This document shows, one piece after another, positions 19,102 through 28,056 of a DNA stretch of 64,000 bases. Source of the DNA: Thermoactinomyces mirandus (GTDB lineage Bacteria; Bacillota; Bacilli; Thermoactinomycetales; Thermoactinomycetaceae); assembly GCF_013868055.1 (NCBI RefSeq), contig NZ_JACEOL010000036.1, forward strand, positions 62,001 to 126,000, given 5' to 3'. The first letter of the stretch is position 1; each line of letters begins with the position of its first letter. A program made the position numbers and the translations under genes. The notes beneath the pieces are model-generated. The model was not told the origin of the DNA. It saw only the letters and a list, made by a program, of their open reading frames with translations, and did no database searches.

Positions 19102-19131
19102 TATTATGCGGAGACAGCAGGAAGAATATAC
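19102..19131 (-). promoter_or_regulatory. Sigma-G/F-type forespore promoter of pbpG
   Basis: On the minus strand, GTATA (plus 19127-19131) and CATAATA (plus 19102-19108) are separated by exactly 18 bases. This matches the B. subtilis sigma-G consensus (GHATR, 18-base spacer, CATnnTA). It lies about 45 bases before the GTG start. Confidence 0.6.
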
Positions 19132-19167
19132 CTGGATAGAAGGATGTTTTTATGATTGGGAAAATGA

Positions 19168-19196
19168 TTGTAACAAGTAAAGACATACATTATTCT
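19168..19196 (+). promoter_or_regulatory. Promoter candidate of speE-speB
   Basis: TTGTAA (19168-19173) and TATTCT (19191-19196) are spaced by 17 bases, about 60 bases before the speE start. Confidence 0.45.
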
Positions 19197-19257
19197 TAGT
19201 ATGTTATCGACAGATGCAGTTTAGCCCGAAACGGGATGAAAGGAGATCAGGTGGAAG

Positions 19258-20115
19258 ATGGATATGGAATTGTGGTATACGGAAAAGCAGACAAAAAACC
19301 ATGGCATTACCTTGAAAATAAGGAAAACGTTATATCATGACAAATCGGATTTCCAATCATTGGATGTCATAGAAACGGCCCAGTTTGGCAGGATGCTGGT
19401 GCTGGATGGAATGGTGATGACAACGGACCGGGATGAATTTGTCTATCATGAAATGATCAGCCATGTGGCCATGAATACCCATCCAAAGCCCAGGGAAGTA
19501 CTGGTTGTGGGCGGTGGAGACGGAGGCGTTGTCCGGGAAGTTCTGCGCCATCCTTCCGTGACCGGGGTGGTCCTGGCTGAAATCGACGGCAAGGTGATCG
19601 AGACTTCCAAAAAGTATTTCCCGCAGATTGCCGGTAAATTGAATGATGAACGCGTTGATGTACAGGTAACGGACGGGATATTGCACATTCAGCAAAATCC
19701 GGGAAAATATGATGTGATCATTGTCGATTCCACCGAACCGGTGGGACCTGCTGTCGGGCTGTTTCAGAAGCCGTTTTATGAGGGAGTTCACGCAGCGCTC
19801 AAAGAGGACGGGATTATGGTTGCACAAACGGAATCCCCGTGGTTTAACCAGGAACTGATCCGCCAGGTATTCCGTGACATTTCAGATACATTTCCGATCG
19901 CCCGTCTCTATACGGCAAGCATTCCTACCTACCCAAGCGGCTTGTGGAGTTTCACCATTGGATCAAAAAAATATGATCCGCTTGCTGTGGATACAAGTTC
20001 CCTGCAATCTATGAATACCCGATACTATCGTCCGGAAATACATCGTTCCCTGTTTGATTTGCCACAGTTTGTGCTTGATTTGCTGACCGACAGGGATGAC
20101 AGTGATGCGGTTTGA
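19258..20115 (+). CDS. speE: Spermidine synthase
   Basis: SpeE transfers the aminopropyl group of decarboxylated S-adenosylmethionine to putrescine to form spermidine. The 285-residue protein starts [13 protein letters not shown] and has the GGGDGG glycine-rich cofactor loop (near residue 88), the [10 protein letters not shown] aspartate motif and the FYEG segment. Two starts are possible, ATG at 19258 and ATG at 19264; the second is better placed behind the GTGGA site and gives the usual MELWYTE N-terminus. Its last bases overlap the start of speB. The pbpG-speE-speB arrangement matches B. subtilis. Confidence 0.96.
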   Translation: MDMELWYTEKQTKNHGITLKIRKTLYHDKSDFQSLDVIETAQFGRMLVLDGMVMTTDRDEFVYHEMISHVAMNTHPKPREVLVVGGGDGGVVREVLRHPSVTGVVLAEIDGKVIETSKKYFPQIAGKLNDERVDVQVTDGILHIQQNPGKYDVIIVDSTEPVGPAVGLFQKPFYEGVHAALKEDGIMVAQTESPWFNQELIRQVFRDISDTFPIARLYTASIPTYPSGLWSFTIGSKKYDPLAVDTSSLQSMNTRYYRPEIHRSLFDLPQFVLDLLTDRDDSDAV

Positions 20116-20977
20116 TGATAAATATTCGGGAAATGTTTTTATAGGCGCGAGCAATGATTTTGAAAATGCACAAGCTGTCATTTATGGAATGCCAATGGAC
20201 TGGACTGTCAGTTTTCGCCCCGGGTCCCGCTTCGGACCGGCGCGAATCCGGGAAAGTTCTCTGGTACATGAAGAATACAGCCATTATTTAAAACGGGATC
20301 TGTCAGACATCATTTATTTTGATGCCGGAGATATTCCTCTTCCTTTTGGAAATCCCGAAAAAAGTATACGGGCTATCCACCAGTTTGTCAGCAAGGTACT
20401 GGATGCAGGAAAATTTCCGCTGGGATTGGGCGGGGAGCATCTGGTTACCTGGCCGGTTGTGGAAGAAGTATATCGGCGTTATCCTGACCTGGCTGTCATT
20501 CATATCGATGCCCATGCCGATCTGAGAACCGATTATGAAGGGGAAATTTATTCACATGCAACCCCTTTGCGCAAGATCGCGGAACGGATCGGGGGATCAA
20601 ACCTTTATCAATTTGGCATCCGTTCGATGACCAGGGAAGAAGTGCGTTATACGGAAGAGGCCGGAATCCATTTTTATCCGTTTGAAGTGGTTGACCCATT
20701 GGTCAAATGTTTACCCGGGCTGGAAGGACGGCCTGTTTATGTGACCATCGATATTGATGTTATTGACCCGGCCCATGCACCGGGGACCGGAACTCCGGAG
20801 CCTGGCGGGATTACCAGCAGGGAGATGCTGTGGGCCATTCACGAAATTGCGCGTTCTGGCGCAAAAGTGGTGGGAGCGGATCTGGTTGAAGTGGCTCCGG
20901 CGTATGATCACAGTGAACAGACGCCCATCCTGGCTGCCAAACTGGTACGTGAAATGCTGCTTGGCTTTGCAGAATAA
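20105..20977 (+). CDS. speB: Agmatinase
   Basis: SpeB hydrolyses agmatine to putrescine and urea, feeding SpeE. The 290-residue protein has the manganese-binding motifs of the ureohydrolase family: GGEHL (first His), HIDAHADLR and [20 protein letters not shown]. Expected length is about 290, which the ATG at 20105 ([14 protein letters not shown]) gives; the ATG at 20096 adds three residues. It overlaps the 3' end of speE by 11 bases, showing translational coupling. Confidence 0.96.
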   Translation: MRFDDKYSGNVFIGASNDFENAQAVIYGMPMDWTVSFRPGSRFGPARIRESSLVHEEYSHYLKRDLSDIIYFDAGDIPLPFGNPEKSIRAIHQFVSKVLDAGKFPLGLGGEHLVTWPVVEEVYRRYPDLAVIHIDAHADLRTDYEGEIYSHATPLRKIAERIGGSNLYQFGIRSMTREEVRYTEEAGIHFYPFEVVDPLVKCLPGLEGRPVYVTIDIDVIDPAHAPGTGTPEPGGITSREMLWAIHEIARSGAKVVGADLVEVAPAYDHSEQTPILAAKLVREMLLGFAE

Positions 20978-21147
20978 TTCTGCCGCGAAGAAGGCAATCC
21001 GCAATTTTGGTAAGCCTTTTAAGGAAAGTCATCCTTTTCGTTTTACTATATGACCGGGTTTGGGGAGACCCAGGTTGAAAAGGGGACGTGGCAAATCTTT
21101 GGAACCAGTGTTAAGATACTGTTATTAAATGAAAAGGGGCGGGGGAA

Positions 21148-21570
21148 ATGATCCCGGTAAAGATTTTCATTGAATCAACAATCTGGCAGGAGATGGATCA
21201 GAAACCCGAAGTAATCAGACAGGAACTGCCCGGCCGCTTTCAGGAAAAAGGAGATGGTGAATGGATTCTCTGGTACAAGGAAAACGGCGGTACCAGCGAG
21301 GAAATTGTAACGGCAGTCAAGTCCCGGCCTGATCAGATCCTGATTGTCCGGAAAGGCTCCGTATCTTACAGGCAATTCTACAAACCGGGCAAAACGATGA
21401 AAAGCATTGTCTATACTCCCGCAGGTGCTACAGAAATGGAAGTAGAAACCTTGACCTACAAGCGCAAGCGGCTGGACCAGGAGGGACAGCTTCGCTTTTC
21501 GTTCCTGTTACATATGGGAAAGCAAAGATTGGGAAAATACGAACTCGGTTTGAGGTGGATAGGAGGATGA
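21148..21570 (+). CDS. ywiB: DUF1934 (YwiB-like) small protein
   Basis: A 140-residue DUF1934/YwiB-type protein, a small beta-barrel family often encoded before argS in Bacilli. The predominantly beta pattern and the conserved VRKGSVSYRQFY region support the call. The molecular role is unknown. It ends 4 bases before argS, so the two form an operon. Confidence 0.88.
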   Translation: MIPVKIFIESTIWQEMDQKPEVIRQELPGRFQEKGDGEWILWYKENGGTSEEIVTAVKSRPDQILIVRKGSVSYRQFYKPGKTMKSIVYTPAGATEMEVETLTYKRKRLDQEGQLRFSFLLHMGKQRLGKYELGLRWIGG

Positions 21571-21574
21571 TGCA

Positions 21575-23245
21575 ATGAATCCGCTTGAGCAGAAAAAGGA
21601 AGTATTGAAGCAGGAAATAAGGCAGGCCATCATTCAGGCACAGCTTGTGGATGAAGCGGAGATTCCGGATATTTTACTGGAAGTTCCAAAAGAAAAAGAA
21701 CATGGAGACTGGGCGACGAATATTGCCATGCAATTGACGAGAATTGCCCGCAAAAACCCGCGTCAGATTGCAGAACAAATTGTCAAACATATTGATAAAC
21801 AAAAAGGAAGCATTCGGGAAATCCAGATTGCCGGCCCGGGATTTATTAATTTTTTCATGGATCGCTCCTTTCTGGTGCAGGTGATCGGGGAAATTGCCAA
21901 AGCCAAAGACCAATACGGGCGGACACAGGCCGGAGGGCAAGAAAAGATCAACGTGGAGTTCTGTTCCGCAAATCCCACTGGCTCCCTGCATTTGGGGCAT
22001 GCGCGTGGTTCAGCGGTCGGGGATGCCATCTGCAACATCCTGGATGCCGCAGGATATGATGTCACTCGTGAATATTACATTAATGATGCCGGCAATCAGG
22101 TCACGATGCTGGCTTTATCCATCGAAGCCCGTTATCTGGAGCAGTTGGGCCAGCCGGCTGAGTTTCCGGAAAACGGCTATCGCGGTCAGGACATTATCAA
22201 TATTGCCAGGGATCTGGTTGAACAGGAAGGAGACCGTCTCCTTCATCTCGACCGGGAAGAAAGATTGCAAAAAATCCGCGAGTACGGAAAAAAACGTCTG
22301 CTGGACAAAATCAAGGCGGATCTGGCCAAATACCGCGTCGAATTTGATGTCTGGTTCAGGGAGACCTCCCTTTATGAATCGGGGGCTGTTGAAGAAACTC
22401 TGGAAGCGCTCAGACAAAGGGGATACACCTATGAAAAGGATGGAGCCCTGTGGCTGAAATCGACCGAGTTTGGCGATGATAAAGACCGTGTATTGGTAAA
22501 ACAGGATGGTTCGTACACTTATTTGACACCGGATATTGCCTATCACCGGAACAAGTTTTCCCGGGGATTCGGGCATCTCATCAATGTGTGGGGCGCTGAC
22601 CATCATGGCTATATTACAAGACTGAAAGCGGCGCTCGCCTCACTGGGTTATGATTCGAGCCAGCTGGAAATTGTCATTACCCAGATGGTGAAATTGTACC
22701 AGAACGGGGAACTGGTGAAAATGTCCAAACGAACGGGAAAAGCCATTACCTTGGTCGAGTTGATTGATGAAGTGGGCATCGATCCGGCCCGGTACTTTTT
22801 CGTCATGAGAAGTCCTGACAGTCACCTGGACTTTGATATGGATCTGGCGGTTTCAAGTTCGCATGAAAATCCTGTCTATTATGTACAATATGCCCATGCC
22901 CGCATCATGAGCGTATTTCGCCAGGCAAGCGAAAAAAGGTTTAACCTGTCGCTTGATACGGCAAATCTTCAGTTATTGAACAGGGAACAGGAATTTGACC
23001 TTCTGGAAAAGCTGGGGGAGTTTCCGGGGGAAATTGTTGTTTCGGCCCGGCAGCTGGCTCCGCATAAAGTGGTTCGATACCTGCATGAACTGGCGTCCGA
23101 ATTCCACCGGTATTACAATGCCTGTCGCGTGATTACCGATGATGCCGAACTGTCCCGGGCAAGGATGGCTTTGCTTGGAGCGATCGCCCAGGTAATCAGA
23201 AACGGATTGAAATTAATCGGAGTAGAAGCGCCGGAACGCATGTAA
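21575..23245 (+). CDS. argS: Arginyl-tRNA synthetase
   Basis: A class I synthetase that charges tRNA-Arg. The 556-residue protein has the N-terminal additional domain, the HIGH-type motif HLGHARGS near residue 140, the KMSK-type motif VKMSKRTGK near residue 386 and the alpha-helical anticodon-binding C-terminal domain. Length and motif spacing are normal. It is translated from ATG behind an AGGAGG site and cotranscribed with ywiB. A terminator follows. Confidence 0.98.
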   Translation: MNPLEQKKEVLKQEIRQAIIQAQLVDEAEIPDILLEVPKEKEHGDWATNIAMQLTRIARKNPRQIAEQIVKHIDKQKGSIREIQIAGPGFINFFMDRSFLVQVIGEIAKAKDQYGRTQAGGQEKINVEFCSANPTGSLHLGHARGSAVGDAICNILDAAGYDVTREYYINDAGNQVTMLALSIEARYLEQLGQPAEFPENGYRGQDIINIARDLVEQEGDRLLHLDREERLQKIREYGKKRLLDKIKADLAKYRVEFDVWFRETSLYESGAVEETLEALRQRGYTYEKDGALWLKSTEFGDDKDRVLVKQDGSYTYLTPDIAYHRNKFSRGFGHLINVWGADHHGYITRLKAALASLGYDSSQLEIVITQMVKLYQNGELVKMSKRTGKAITLVELIDEVGIDPARYFFVMRSPDSHLDFDMDLAVSSSHENPVYYVQYAHARIMSVFRQASEKRFNLSLDTANLQLLNREQEFDLLEKLGEFPGEIVVSARQLAPHKVVRYLHELASEFHRYYNACRVITDDAELSRARMALLGAIAQVIRNGLKLIGVEAPERM

Positions 23246-23254
23246 TGTTATACT

Positions 23255-23285
23255 AGCTGGAGGGGAAACCTTCTGGCTTTTTTTT
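23255..23285 (+). terminator. Intrinsic terminator after argS
   Basis: AGCTGGAGG (23255-23263) pairs with CCTTCTGGCT (23269-23278) with G-T pairs and one bulge, followed by eight T. Confidence 0.7.
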
Positions 23286-23352
23286 GGGGAGAGTTCCTGA
23301 AACAGAGCGTCGGTCAATGAAATGCGATGAACGTTTAAAAAAATGTAACACT

Positions 23353-23382
23353 TTGCCGTTGAAAAGAACGTTTTAATAGAAT
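23353..23382 (+). promoter_or_regulatory. Promoter candidate of the Ser/Thr kinase gene
   Basis: TTGCCG (23353-23358) and TAGAAT (23377-23382) are spaced by 18 bases, about 85 bases before the ATG. Confidence 0.4.
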
Positions 23383-23465
23383 TGCCTAACCTTATTTTGT
23401 GTGCTGGAAATAAATAGGTTGATTGGAATAGAAATGTCAGGGATTATAAACAAGGAGACAAGGTT

Positions 23466-24932
23466 ATGATGGAAGGAATGAAGCTGGCGGGGAGATACAA
23501 GATTCTCCACTCTCTGGGTGGAGGGGGAATGGCCGTTGTTTACAAGGCCAAGGATTTACTCATTGATCGTTATGTTGCGGTCAAAGTGATGAACAACTCA
23601 TTGGTACATGACCAGGATTTCATTCGCAGGTTTTTTCGGGAAGCGAAAGCAGCAGGCAGTTTGTCTCATCCCAATATTGTCAGTGTCTACGATGTGGGAC
23701 GGGAAGGGTCTGTCTATTATATGGTGATGGAGTATGTGAGTGGACCGTCGTTAATACAGTTGATCAAAAAAGAGGGACCATTTTCTCCGGAAAAAGCTGT
23801 AACCATTGCTTCGCAGATTTGTGACGGTTTGTCCCACGCTCACCGTCACGGAATCATCCATCGCGATATCAAACCGCACAATATTCTGGTTGACCGGGAT
23901 CATCGCTATAAAGTAGCCGATTTTGGAATCTCCCATTTACCCAGCGCATCAACCATTACCACAAAAACGGGTTACGTGATGGGGTCGGTTCATTATTTTT
24001 CTCCGGAGCAGGCTTCAGGAGGACGAATTGACTGCTCTACCGACATATACTCACTGGGCATTCTGTTGTATGAGATGCTGACAAAAAAAGTTCCTTTCAA
24101 TGGAGACAGCTCCATATCGATCGCATTGAAACACCTGCAGGAACCGGTTCCCGATCCGCGAATATATAACCCGAACATTCCTGAGGCGTTACGGCAGGTG
24201 ATGCTTCGCGCTTTGGACAAAGATCCGAAAAAGCGTTACCAGACGGCAGCTGAAATGAAATATGCCTTGCAGCATGCATTAAAAAAACCGGACGCGCATA
24301 TGTTACCGGTCAACCGGAACCAGCAGAAAAAACCGAAAAGGAAATGGAGCCTCAAAAAAATCGGGATTCTGTCGGGAACGGCAATGCTTGGCTTGTTATT
24401 ATTAAGTCTTTTTTATCAAATGATTGGAGAAACGAAGCAGGAAACCGGTCAGGAAAGTAATCCCGGTCAGACGGCGGTGCCACAGGAAAAACCGGATGAA
24501 GTGCAGCCGGAGTGGAATCACAAATGGTGGAAGGAGATCCCCGGCGAAGAAAAAACCGAAAGCAGAATGTTCCGGGATTTCCACGTGACGGGAGAGAACG
24601 GAAAATATGAAGTGACATTAAAAGTGAACAATGATTTGCCAGGGCGGACTTTTTATTATGATATTTATGCGGTTGACGGATTCAGTTCACGGCTGGTGTT
24701 AAACGGGCAGGCGGTCACTTTTCATAAAGACAGGGATAAAGACTATACAACCGTTGACTTTAAAGTGAATATTCCAAAGGAAGCCATCCTTCCCCTGTCC
24801 GGCAAGGGAATTGCCAAAATTACCATTTACAGCCTGAATCGGGAAGACGATGAAAAGAAAGAAAAGTATACAATTGATAATTTGCTGCAACTGTGGGGGC
24901 CATTGCCAAATGGTGAACTGGACAATTTTTAA
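23466..24932 (+). CDS. Membrane Ser/Thr protein kinase without PASTA repeats
   Basis: A Hanks-type kinase of 488 residues. The N-terminal kinase domain has a glycine-rich loop LGGGGMAVVYKA, the lysine VAVKVM, the catalytic loop HRDIKPHNIL (Asp near residue 133, RD type) and DFGIS, with SPEQ in place of APE. It resembles the PrkC catalytic domain. One membrane helix follows (about residues 295-318). The extracellular part of about 170 residues carries no PASTA repeats. It holds a Pro/Glu-rich stretch then a beta-rich domain that I do not recognise. PrkC and PknB instead use PASTA repeats to sense muropeptides, so this kinase probably senses another signal. No phosphatase gene is adjacent. The start follows an AAGGAG site. 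Confidence 0.85.
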   Translation: MMEGMKLAGRYKILHSLGGGGMAVVYKAKDLLIDRYVAVKVMNNSLVHDQDFIRRFFREAKAAGSLSHPNIVSVYDVGREGSVYYMVMEYVSGPSLIQLIKKEGPFSPEKAVTIASQICDGLSHAHRHGIIHRDIKPHNILVDRDHRYKVADFGISHLPSASTITTKTGYVMGSVHYFSPEQASGGRIDCSTDIYSLGILLYEMLTKKVPFNGDSSISIALKHLQEPVPDPRIYNPNIPEALRQVMLRALDKDPKKRYQTAAEMKYALQHALKKPDAHMLPVNRNQQKKPKRKWSLKKIGILSGTAMLGLLLLSLFYQMIGETKQETGQESNPGQTAVPQEKPDEVQPEWNHKWWKEIPGEEKTESRMFRDFHVTGENGKYEVTLKVNNDLPGRTFYYDIYAVDGFSSRLVLNGQAVTFHKDRDKDYTTVDFKVNIPKEAILPLSGKGIAKITIYSLNREDDEKKEKYTIDNLLQLWGPLPNGELDNF

Positions 24933-25259
24933 GGAGAAGCAGGATCAAGGTGAAAAATGACAATCAGGAACTTGCCGGTAAAAAGTAAGAATGCAAGGGA
25001 AAAAGGAAAGCGTTCGCTGGAAGGGAAAACAGGTGAAACGGTCGGGGAGAAAGTTTGCCTGCCGGAAAGCGAACGCCGAAATGTCTCGGTCTGCTTCCAG
25101 GCAAGGTAATGTTCCCATGTATTAACTTCTCGAGGAAGGAATCCTCTTTGTTCTTTGAGTAGACAAGGATTGGCATTTCCAGTTACAATAATGCAAATGA
25201 CAAATTTCTGTCAACATTCTGACTATTTTTTGGCACCTGAAGAATAAGGAGGAATTCGG
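24933..25259. other. Intergenic region between kinase and activator genes
   Basis: A 327-base gap. It contains nested inverted repeats: GCGTTCGCT (25010-25018) with AGCGAACGC (25068-25076), and TTGCCTG (about 25055-25061) with CCAGGCAA (about 25099-25106). Two overlapping alternative folds are thus possible. A small GAGGA/TCCTC hairpin lies further on. A TTGGCAC motif at 25230 resembles the -24 half of a sigma-54 promoter, but no -12 GC follows. No credible gene was seen. Confidence 0.4.
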
Positions 25260-26660
25260 TTGCTTGTGTCAAGCGTTTCCAAGGATTTTATTTTTGAATT
25301 TTTGGATTGTTTGGATGAAGGAATTCACATTGTAAATGCACAAGGGATTACCGTTTTTTACAACCGGGTCGCTTCTGTTTTGGACGGGATGGATATCGAC
25401 GAAGTCATGGGGGTTCATGTTTTGGAAGCTTTTCCTTCCTTGACCCAGAAAACGAGCACACTTCTCAAGGTATTGCAGACCGGGGTTTCCATAGGGGAAC
25501 AGCAGCAGGCCTATATGAACCGAAAGGGAAAACGGGTATTAACAGTGAATCGTACCATCCCACTCCATGTGCAGGGGAAAGTGGTCGGAGCGGCAGAAAT
25601 TTCACGCGATATTACGCAAGTGAAGGAATTGTCCGATCAGGTGATTCACTTGCAGGAGCAAATACACGAACCGAACAGGCACCTGTCCTGTAAACACCAG
25701 CATTTTTATCGGTTTACGGATATTGTCACGCAAAATCGTAATATGCTTGCTGAGATCGATAAAGCCAAGCGGGCAGCACAGACAAAATCCCCTGTACTGG
25801 TGGTCGGGGAAACCGGAACGGGCAAAGAATTGTTTGTCCAGTCGATCCACAGTGCATCCAAACGCGTATCCGGTCCGTTTATCGTCCAGAATTGTGCGGC
25901 GATTCCGGCTACCTTGCTGGAAGGGATCCTGTTTGGGACGGTCAAGGGAGCATTTACGGGAGCAGAAGATCGCCCCGGCCTGTTTGAACTGGCTGATGGG
26001 GGAACTCTGTTTCTGGATGAAATTCAGGCAATGCCCGTCGGGTTGCAGGCAAAACTGTTGCGGGTGTTGGAAGACGGCGGGGTTCGGCGTGTCGGGGATA
26101 CCAGGTTCCGGTCTGTCGATATTCGCATAATTGTTGCCACCAATGAAGATCCATCAAACAGTATCCGTGAGGGTAAATTGCGAAGGGATCTGTATTACCG
26201 GATTCATGTGGTAGGGCTTCACCTTCCTCCGCTGAGGGAACGAAAAGACGATATTGATTGCCTGACCCGTTATTTTTTCCGCAAACTGAAAGCCGAGTTG
26301 AACTCTCCGGTTGAGTCGGTTTCCCCTGAAGTATTTGATGCATTTTCAAGCTATGACTGGCCCGGCAACGTAAGGGAATTGGCACATACCTTGGAGGGGG
26401 CGCTCAATCTGGCCACGGAACATGAATTGACTCTCGCTCATTTGCCGCAACATTTTCACAAAATTCCAAATGCAGGAAAGCTTCTTTTTACGGGAGATCT
26501 GGCCGGAAAATCATTGAAAGAAGTTGTCAAAGAGGTGGAAAAACAGTTTATTGAACAGGCCATGTCCGAGACAAAGGGAAATGTGTTGAAAGCAGCCAAA
26601 CGATTGGGAATTCCGCGTCAGACCTTGCAATACAAGCTGAAAAAAATCGGCTGGGTGTAA
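25260..26660 (+). CDS. PAS-AAA-Fis sigma-54-dependent activator (RocR-like)
   Basis: An enhancer-binding protein that remodels sigma-54 RNA polymerase. The 466-residue protein has an N-terminal PAS sensor domain (about residues 8-125), an AAA+ domain with Walker A GETGTGKE near residue 183, the sigma-54-contacting loop GAFTGA near residue 230 and Walker [11 protein letters not shown] Fis-type helix-turn-helix lies at the C-terminus (about residues 425-462). It starts at TTG, 7 bases behind a perfect AAGGAGG. It lies directly upstream of the kdd-kam operon, whose promoter is of the sigma-54 class. The inference is that it activates that operon in response to lysine or an intermediate sensed by its PAS domain. 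RocR and PrdR are the closest kinds that I can name. Confidence 0.92.
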   Translation: MLVSSVSKDFIFEFLDCLDEGIHIVNAQGITVFYNRVASVLDGMDIDEVMGVHVLEAFPSLTQKTSTLLKVLQTGVSIGEQQQAYMNRKGKRVLTVNRTIPLHVQGKVVGAAEISRDITQVKELSDQVIHLQEQIHEPNRHLSCKHQHFYRFTDIVTQNRNMLAEIDKAKRAAQTKSPVLVVGETGTGKELFVQSIHSASKRVSGPFIVQNCAAIPATLLEGILFGTVKGAFTGAEDRPGLFELADGGTLFLDEIQAMPVGLQAKLLRVLEDGGVRRVGDTRFRSVDIRIIVATNEDPSNSIREGKLRRDLYYRIHVVGLHLPPLRERKDDIDCLTRYFFRKLKAELNSPVESVSPEVFDAFSSYDWPGNVRELAHTLEGALNLATEHELTLAHLPQHFHKIPNAGKLLFTGDLAGKSLKEVVKEVEKQFIEQAMSETKGNVLKAAKRLGIPRQTLQYKLKKIGWV

Positions 26661-26828
26661 TGCTTCAGGACATCCGCTTGCGGGAATCCTGCTTGAGGCA
26701 ATGAACGGCTTGACCGGTCTCCGCTTTTTTCAAGGAGGCCGTCAAGGCACTTCAGTGTCCCCTGTTTATCCGGGCATTCCGCCCCCGCTGCCCAACCGCT
26801 TCCCGTTTTTCTTCGGTAAATTTCACAT

Positions 26829-26888
26829 TTTGCTTTTTCCAAATTGCAAACCTGTACTTGTGGATGCCTAAAATTGGGCATTTTTAGG
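26829..26888 (+). promoter_or_regulatory. Candidate enhancer (UAS) dyads for the kam operon
   Basis: Two dyad elements lie 50-100 bases before the -24/-12 promoter. TTTGC (26829-26833) and GCAAA (26846-26850) are separated by 12 bases. CCTAAAA (26867-26873) and TTTTAGG (26882-26888) are separated by 8 bases. Activators of this class usually bind such dyads upstream of the promoter. Function is inferred. Confidence 0.35.
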
Positions 26889-26930
26889 ACTGATTGGATT
26901 TGAAAACGCAATTATGCAAGAATTTTCTAT

Positions 26931-26947
26931 TTGGCACCTTTTTTGCA
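26931..26947 (+). promoter_or_regulatory. Sigma-54 (-24/-12) promoter of kdd-kam operon
   Basis: TTGGCAC (26931-26937) and TTGCA (26943-26947) give the invariant GG at -24 and GC at -12 with exactly 10 bases between them. It lies 42 bases before the kdd start and 270 bases behind the RocR-like activator gene. The pattern matches the sigma-54 consensus essentially perfectly. Transcription should begin near 26958. Confidence 0.9.
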
Positions 26948-26988
26948 ATATTAAAAGGCGAGCAGGAGCAAACAAAGGGGGTGGTTGC

Positions 26989-28029
26989 TTGGTCTGTAAA
27001 AAAGGCCATCATTATGGTTTGCACCGCGTCATCGAACCGGCGGGTGTGTTGCCGCAGCCAGCGTGGAAGCTGGATCCGACTCCGGAGGTTTACGACAATG
27101 AATGCCTGATTCGCGTGGAGTGCCTGAATATTGATTCCGCTTCATTTGCCCAGTTGAAAAAGGAAGCGGTGAATGATCCCGATCGAATTGCCCGGCAAAT
27201 CATGTCCATTGTGTCTGAACGCGGGAAAATGCATAATCCGTTAACCGGTTCGGGCGGGATACTGATCGGGACGGTAGCGGAAGTGGGGTCGCGGTTTCCC
27301 AGTGCCGGGGCGCAACCGGGAAAAAAAATCGCAACTCTTGTTTCTCTGACACTTACTCCACTCACGATTGAAAAAATCAGGCAGGTCCACCTGGATACAG
27401 GACAAATCGACGTTGACGGGCAGGCCGTATTGTTTGCAAGCTGTCCGTTTGCCATTCTGCCCGGGGATATTCCCGAAAAGGCAGTACTTTCTGTACTGGA
27501 TGTTTGCGGCGCTCCGGCACAAACGGCCCGGCTGGTAAAACCGCAGCATCGGGTTGTAGTGCTGGGAGCAGGGGGAAAATCCGGTTTGTTAAGTTTGTAC
27601 CAGGCCTGGAAGACCGCGGGGAGACAGGGGCAAGTCATCGCCATTGAAGAAAATGGAGAGGCATGTGAGGAGATCCTTTCCCTGAATATTGCCCATGACG
27701 TGATCTGTCTGGATGCGACCAATTCCCTTGCGGTATATGAAGCAGTCGATAAAGCAACAAAAGGGGCGTTGGCTGATTTGACCATTAATTGCGTCAATGT
27801 CCCCGATACAGAACTTTCCGCCATTCTGGCTACCCGGGAAGGTGGTGTGGTTTACTTTTTCAGCATGGCCGTCAGCTTTGCCAAAGCGGCCCTGGGCGCG
27901 GAGGGAGCTGGCAAAGATGTGCAAATGATGATTGGAAACGGATATGCCCCGGGCCACGCTTCCCTTGCTTTGGAGTCCCTTCGCGAATGCGGGGATTTGT
28001 TTCAGGTGATTGTCAGGCGTTACGGATAA
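26989..28029 (+). CDS. kdd: L-erythro-3,5-diaminohexanoate dehydrogenase
   Basis: Kdd oxidatively deaminates 3,5-diaminohexanoate to 5-amino-3-oxohexanoate, reducing NAD(P)+, in the anaerobic lysine route. The 346-residue protein starts with the family-like VCKKGHHYGLHRVIEPAGVLPQP and has a nucleotide-binding VVVLGAGGKSG motif near residues 184-192. The start is the TTG at 26989, about 7 bases behind AAAGGGGG. An ATG-started frame opens at 26914, but that position lies upstream of the sigma-54 promoter and cannot be the start of this transcript. It is the first gene of kdd-kamA-kamB-kamC-kamD-kamE. Confidence 0.9.
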   Translation: MVCKKGHHYGLHRVIEPAGVLPQPAWKLDPTPEVYDNECLIRVECLNIDSASFAQLKKEAVNDPDRIARQIMSIVSERGKMHNPLTGSGGILIGTVAEVGSRFPSAGAQPGKKIATLVSLTLTPLTIEKIRQVHLDTGQIDVDGQAVLFASCPFAILPGDIPEKAVLSVLDVCGAPAQTARLVKPQHRVVVLGAGGKSGLLSLYQAWKTAGRQGQVIAIEENGEACEEILSLNIAHDVICLDATNSLAVYEAVDKATKGALADLTINCVNVPDTELSAILATREGGVVYFFSMAVSFAKAALGAEGAGKDVQMMIGNGYAPGHASLALESLRECGDLFQVIVRRYG

Positions 28030-28056
28030 ATCACTGGTTGAAAGGAGCAGGTATGG

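Noticed and set aside
25230-25246. TTGGCAC motif before the activator gene
   Set aside because: It resembles the -24 half of a sigma-54 promoter, but no GC lies at the required -12 position.
26712-26743. Hairpin behind the activator gene
   Set aside because: The stem forms with one bulge, but the T-run is in the loop rather than behind the stem, so it is not a standard terminator.
26914-26988. N-terminal extension of kdd from an ATG at 26914
   Set aside because: It lies upstream of the sigma-54 promoter at 26931-26947, so the mRNA would not contain it. The TTG at 26989 has a good ribosome site and gives the expected length.
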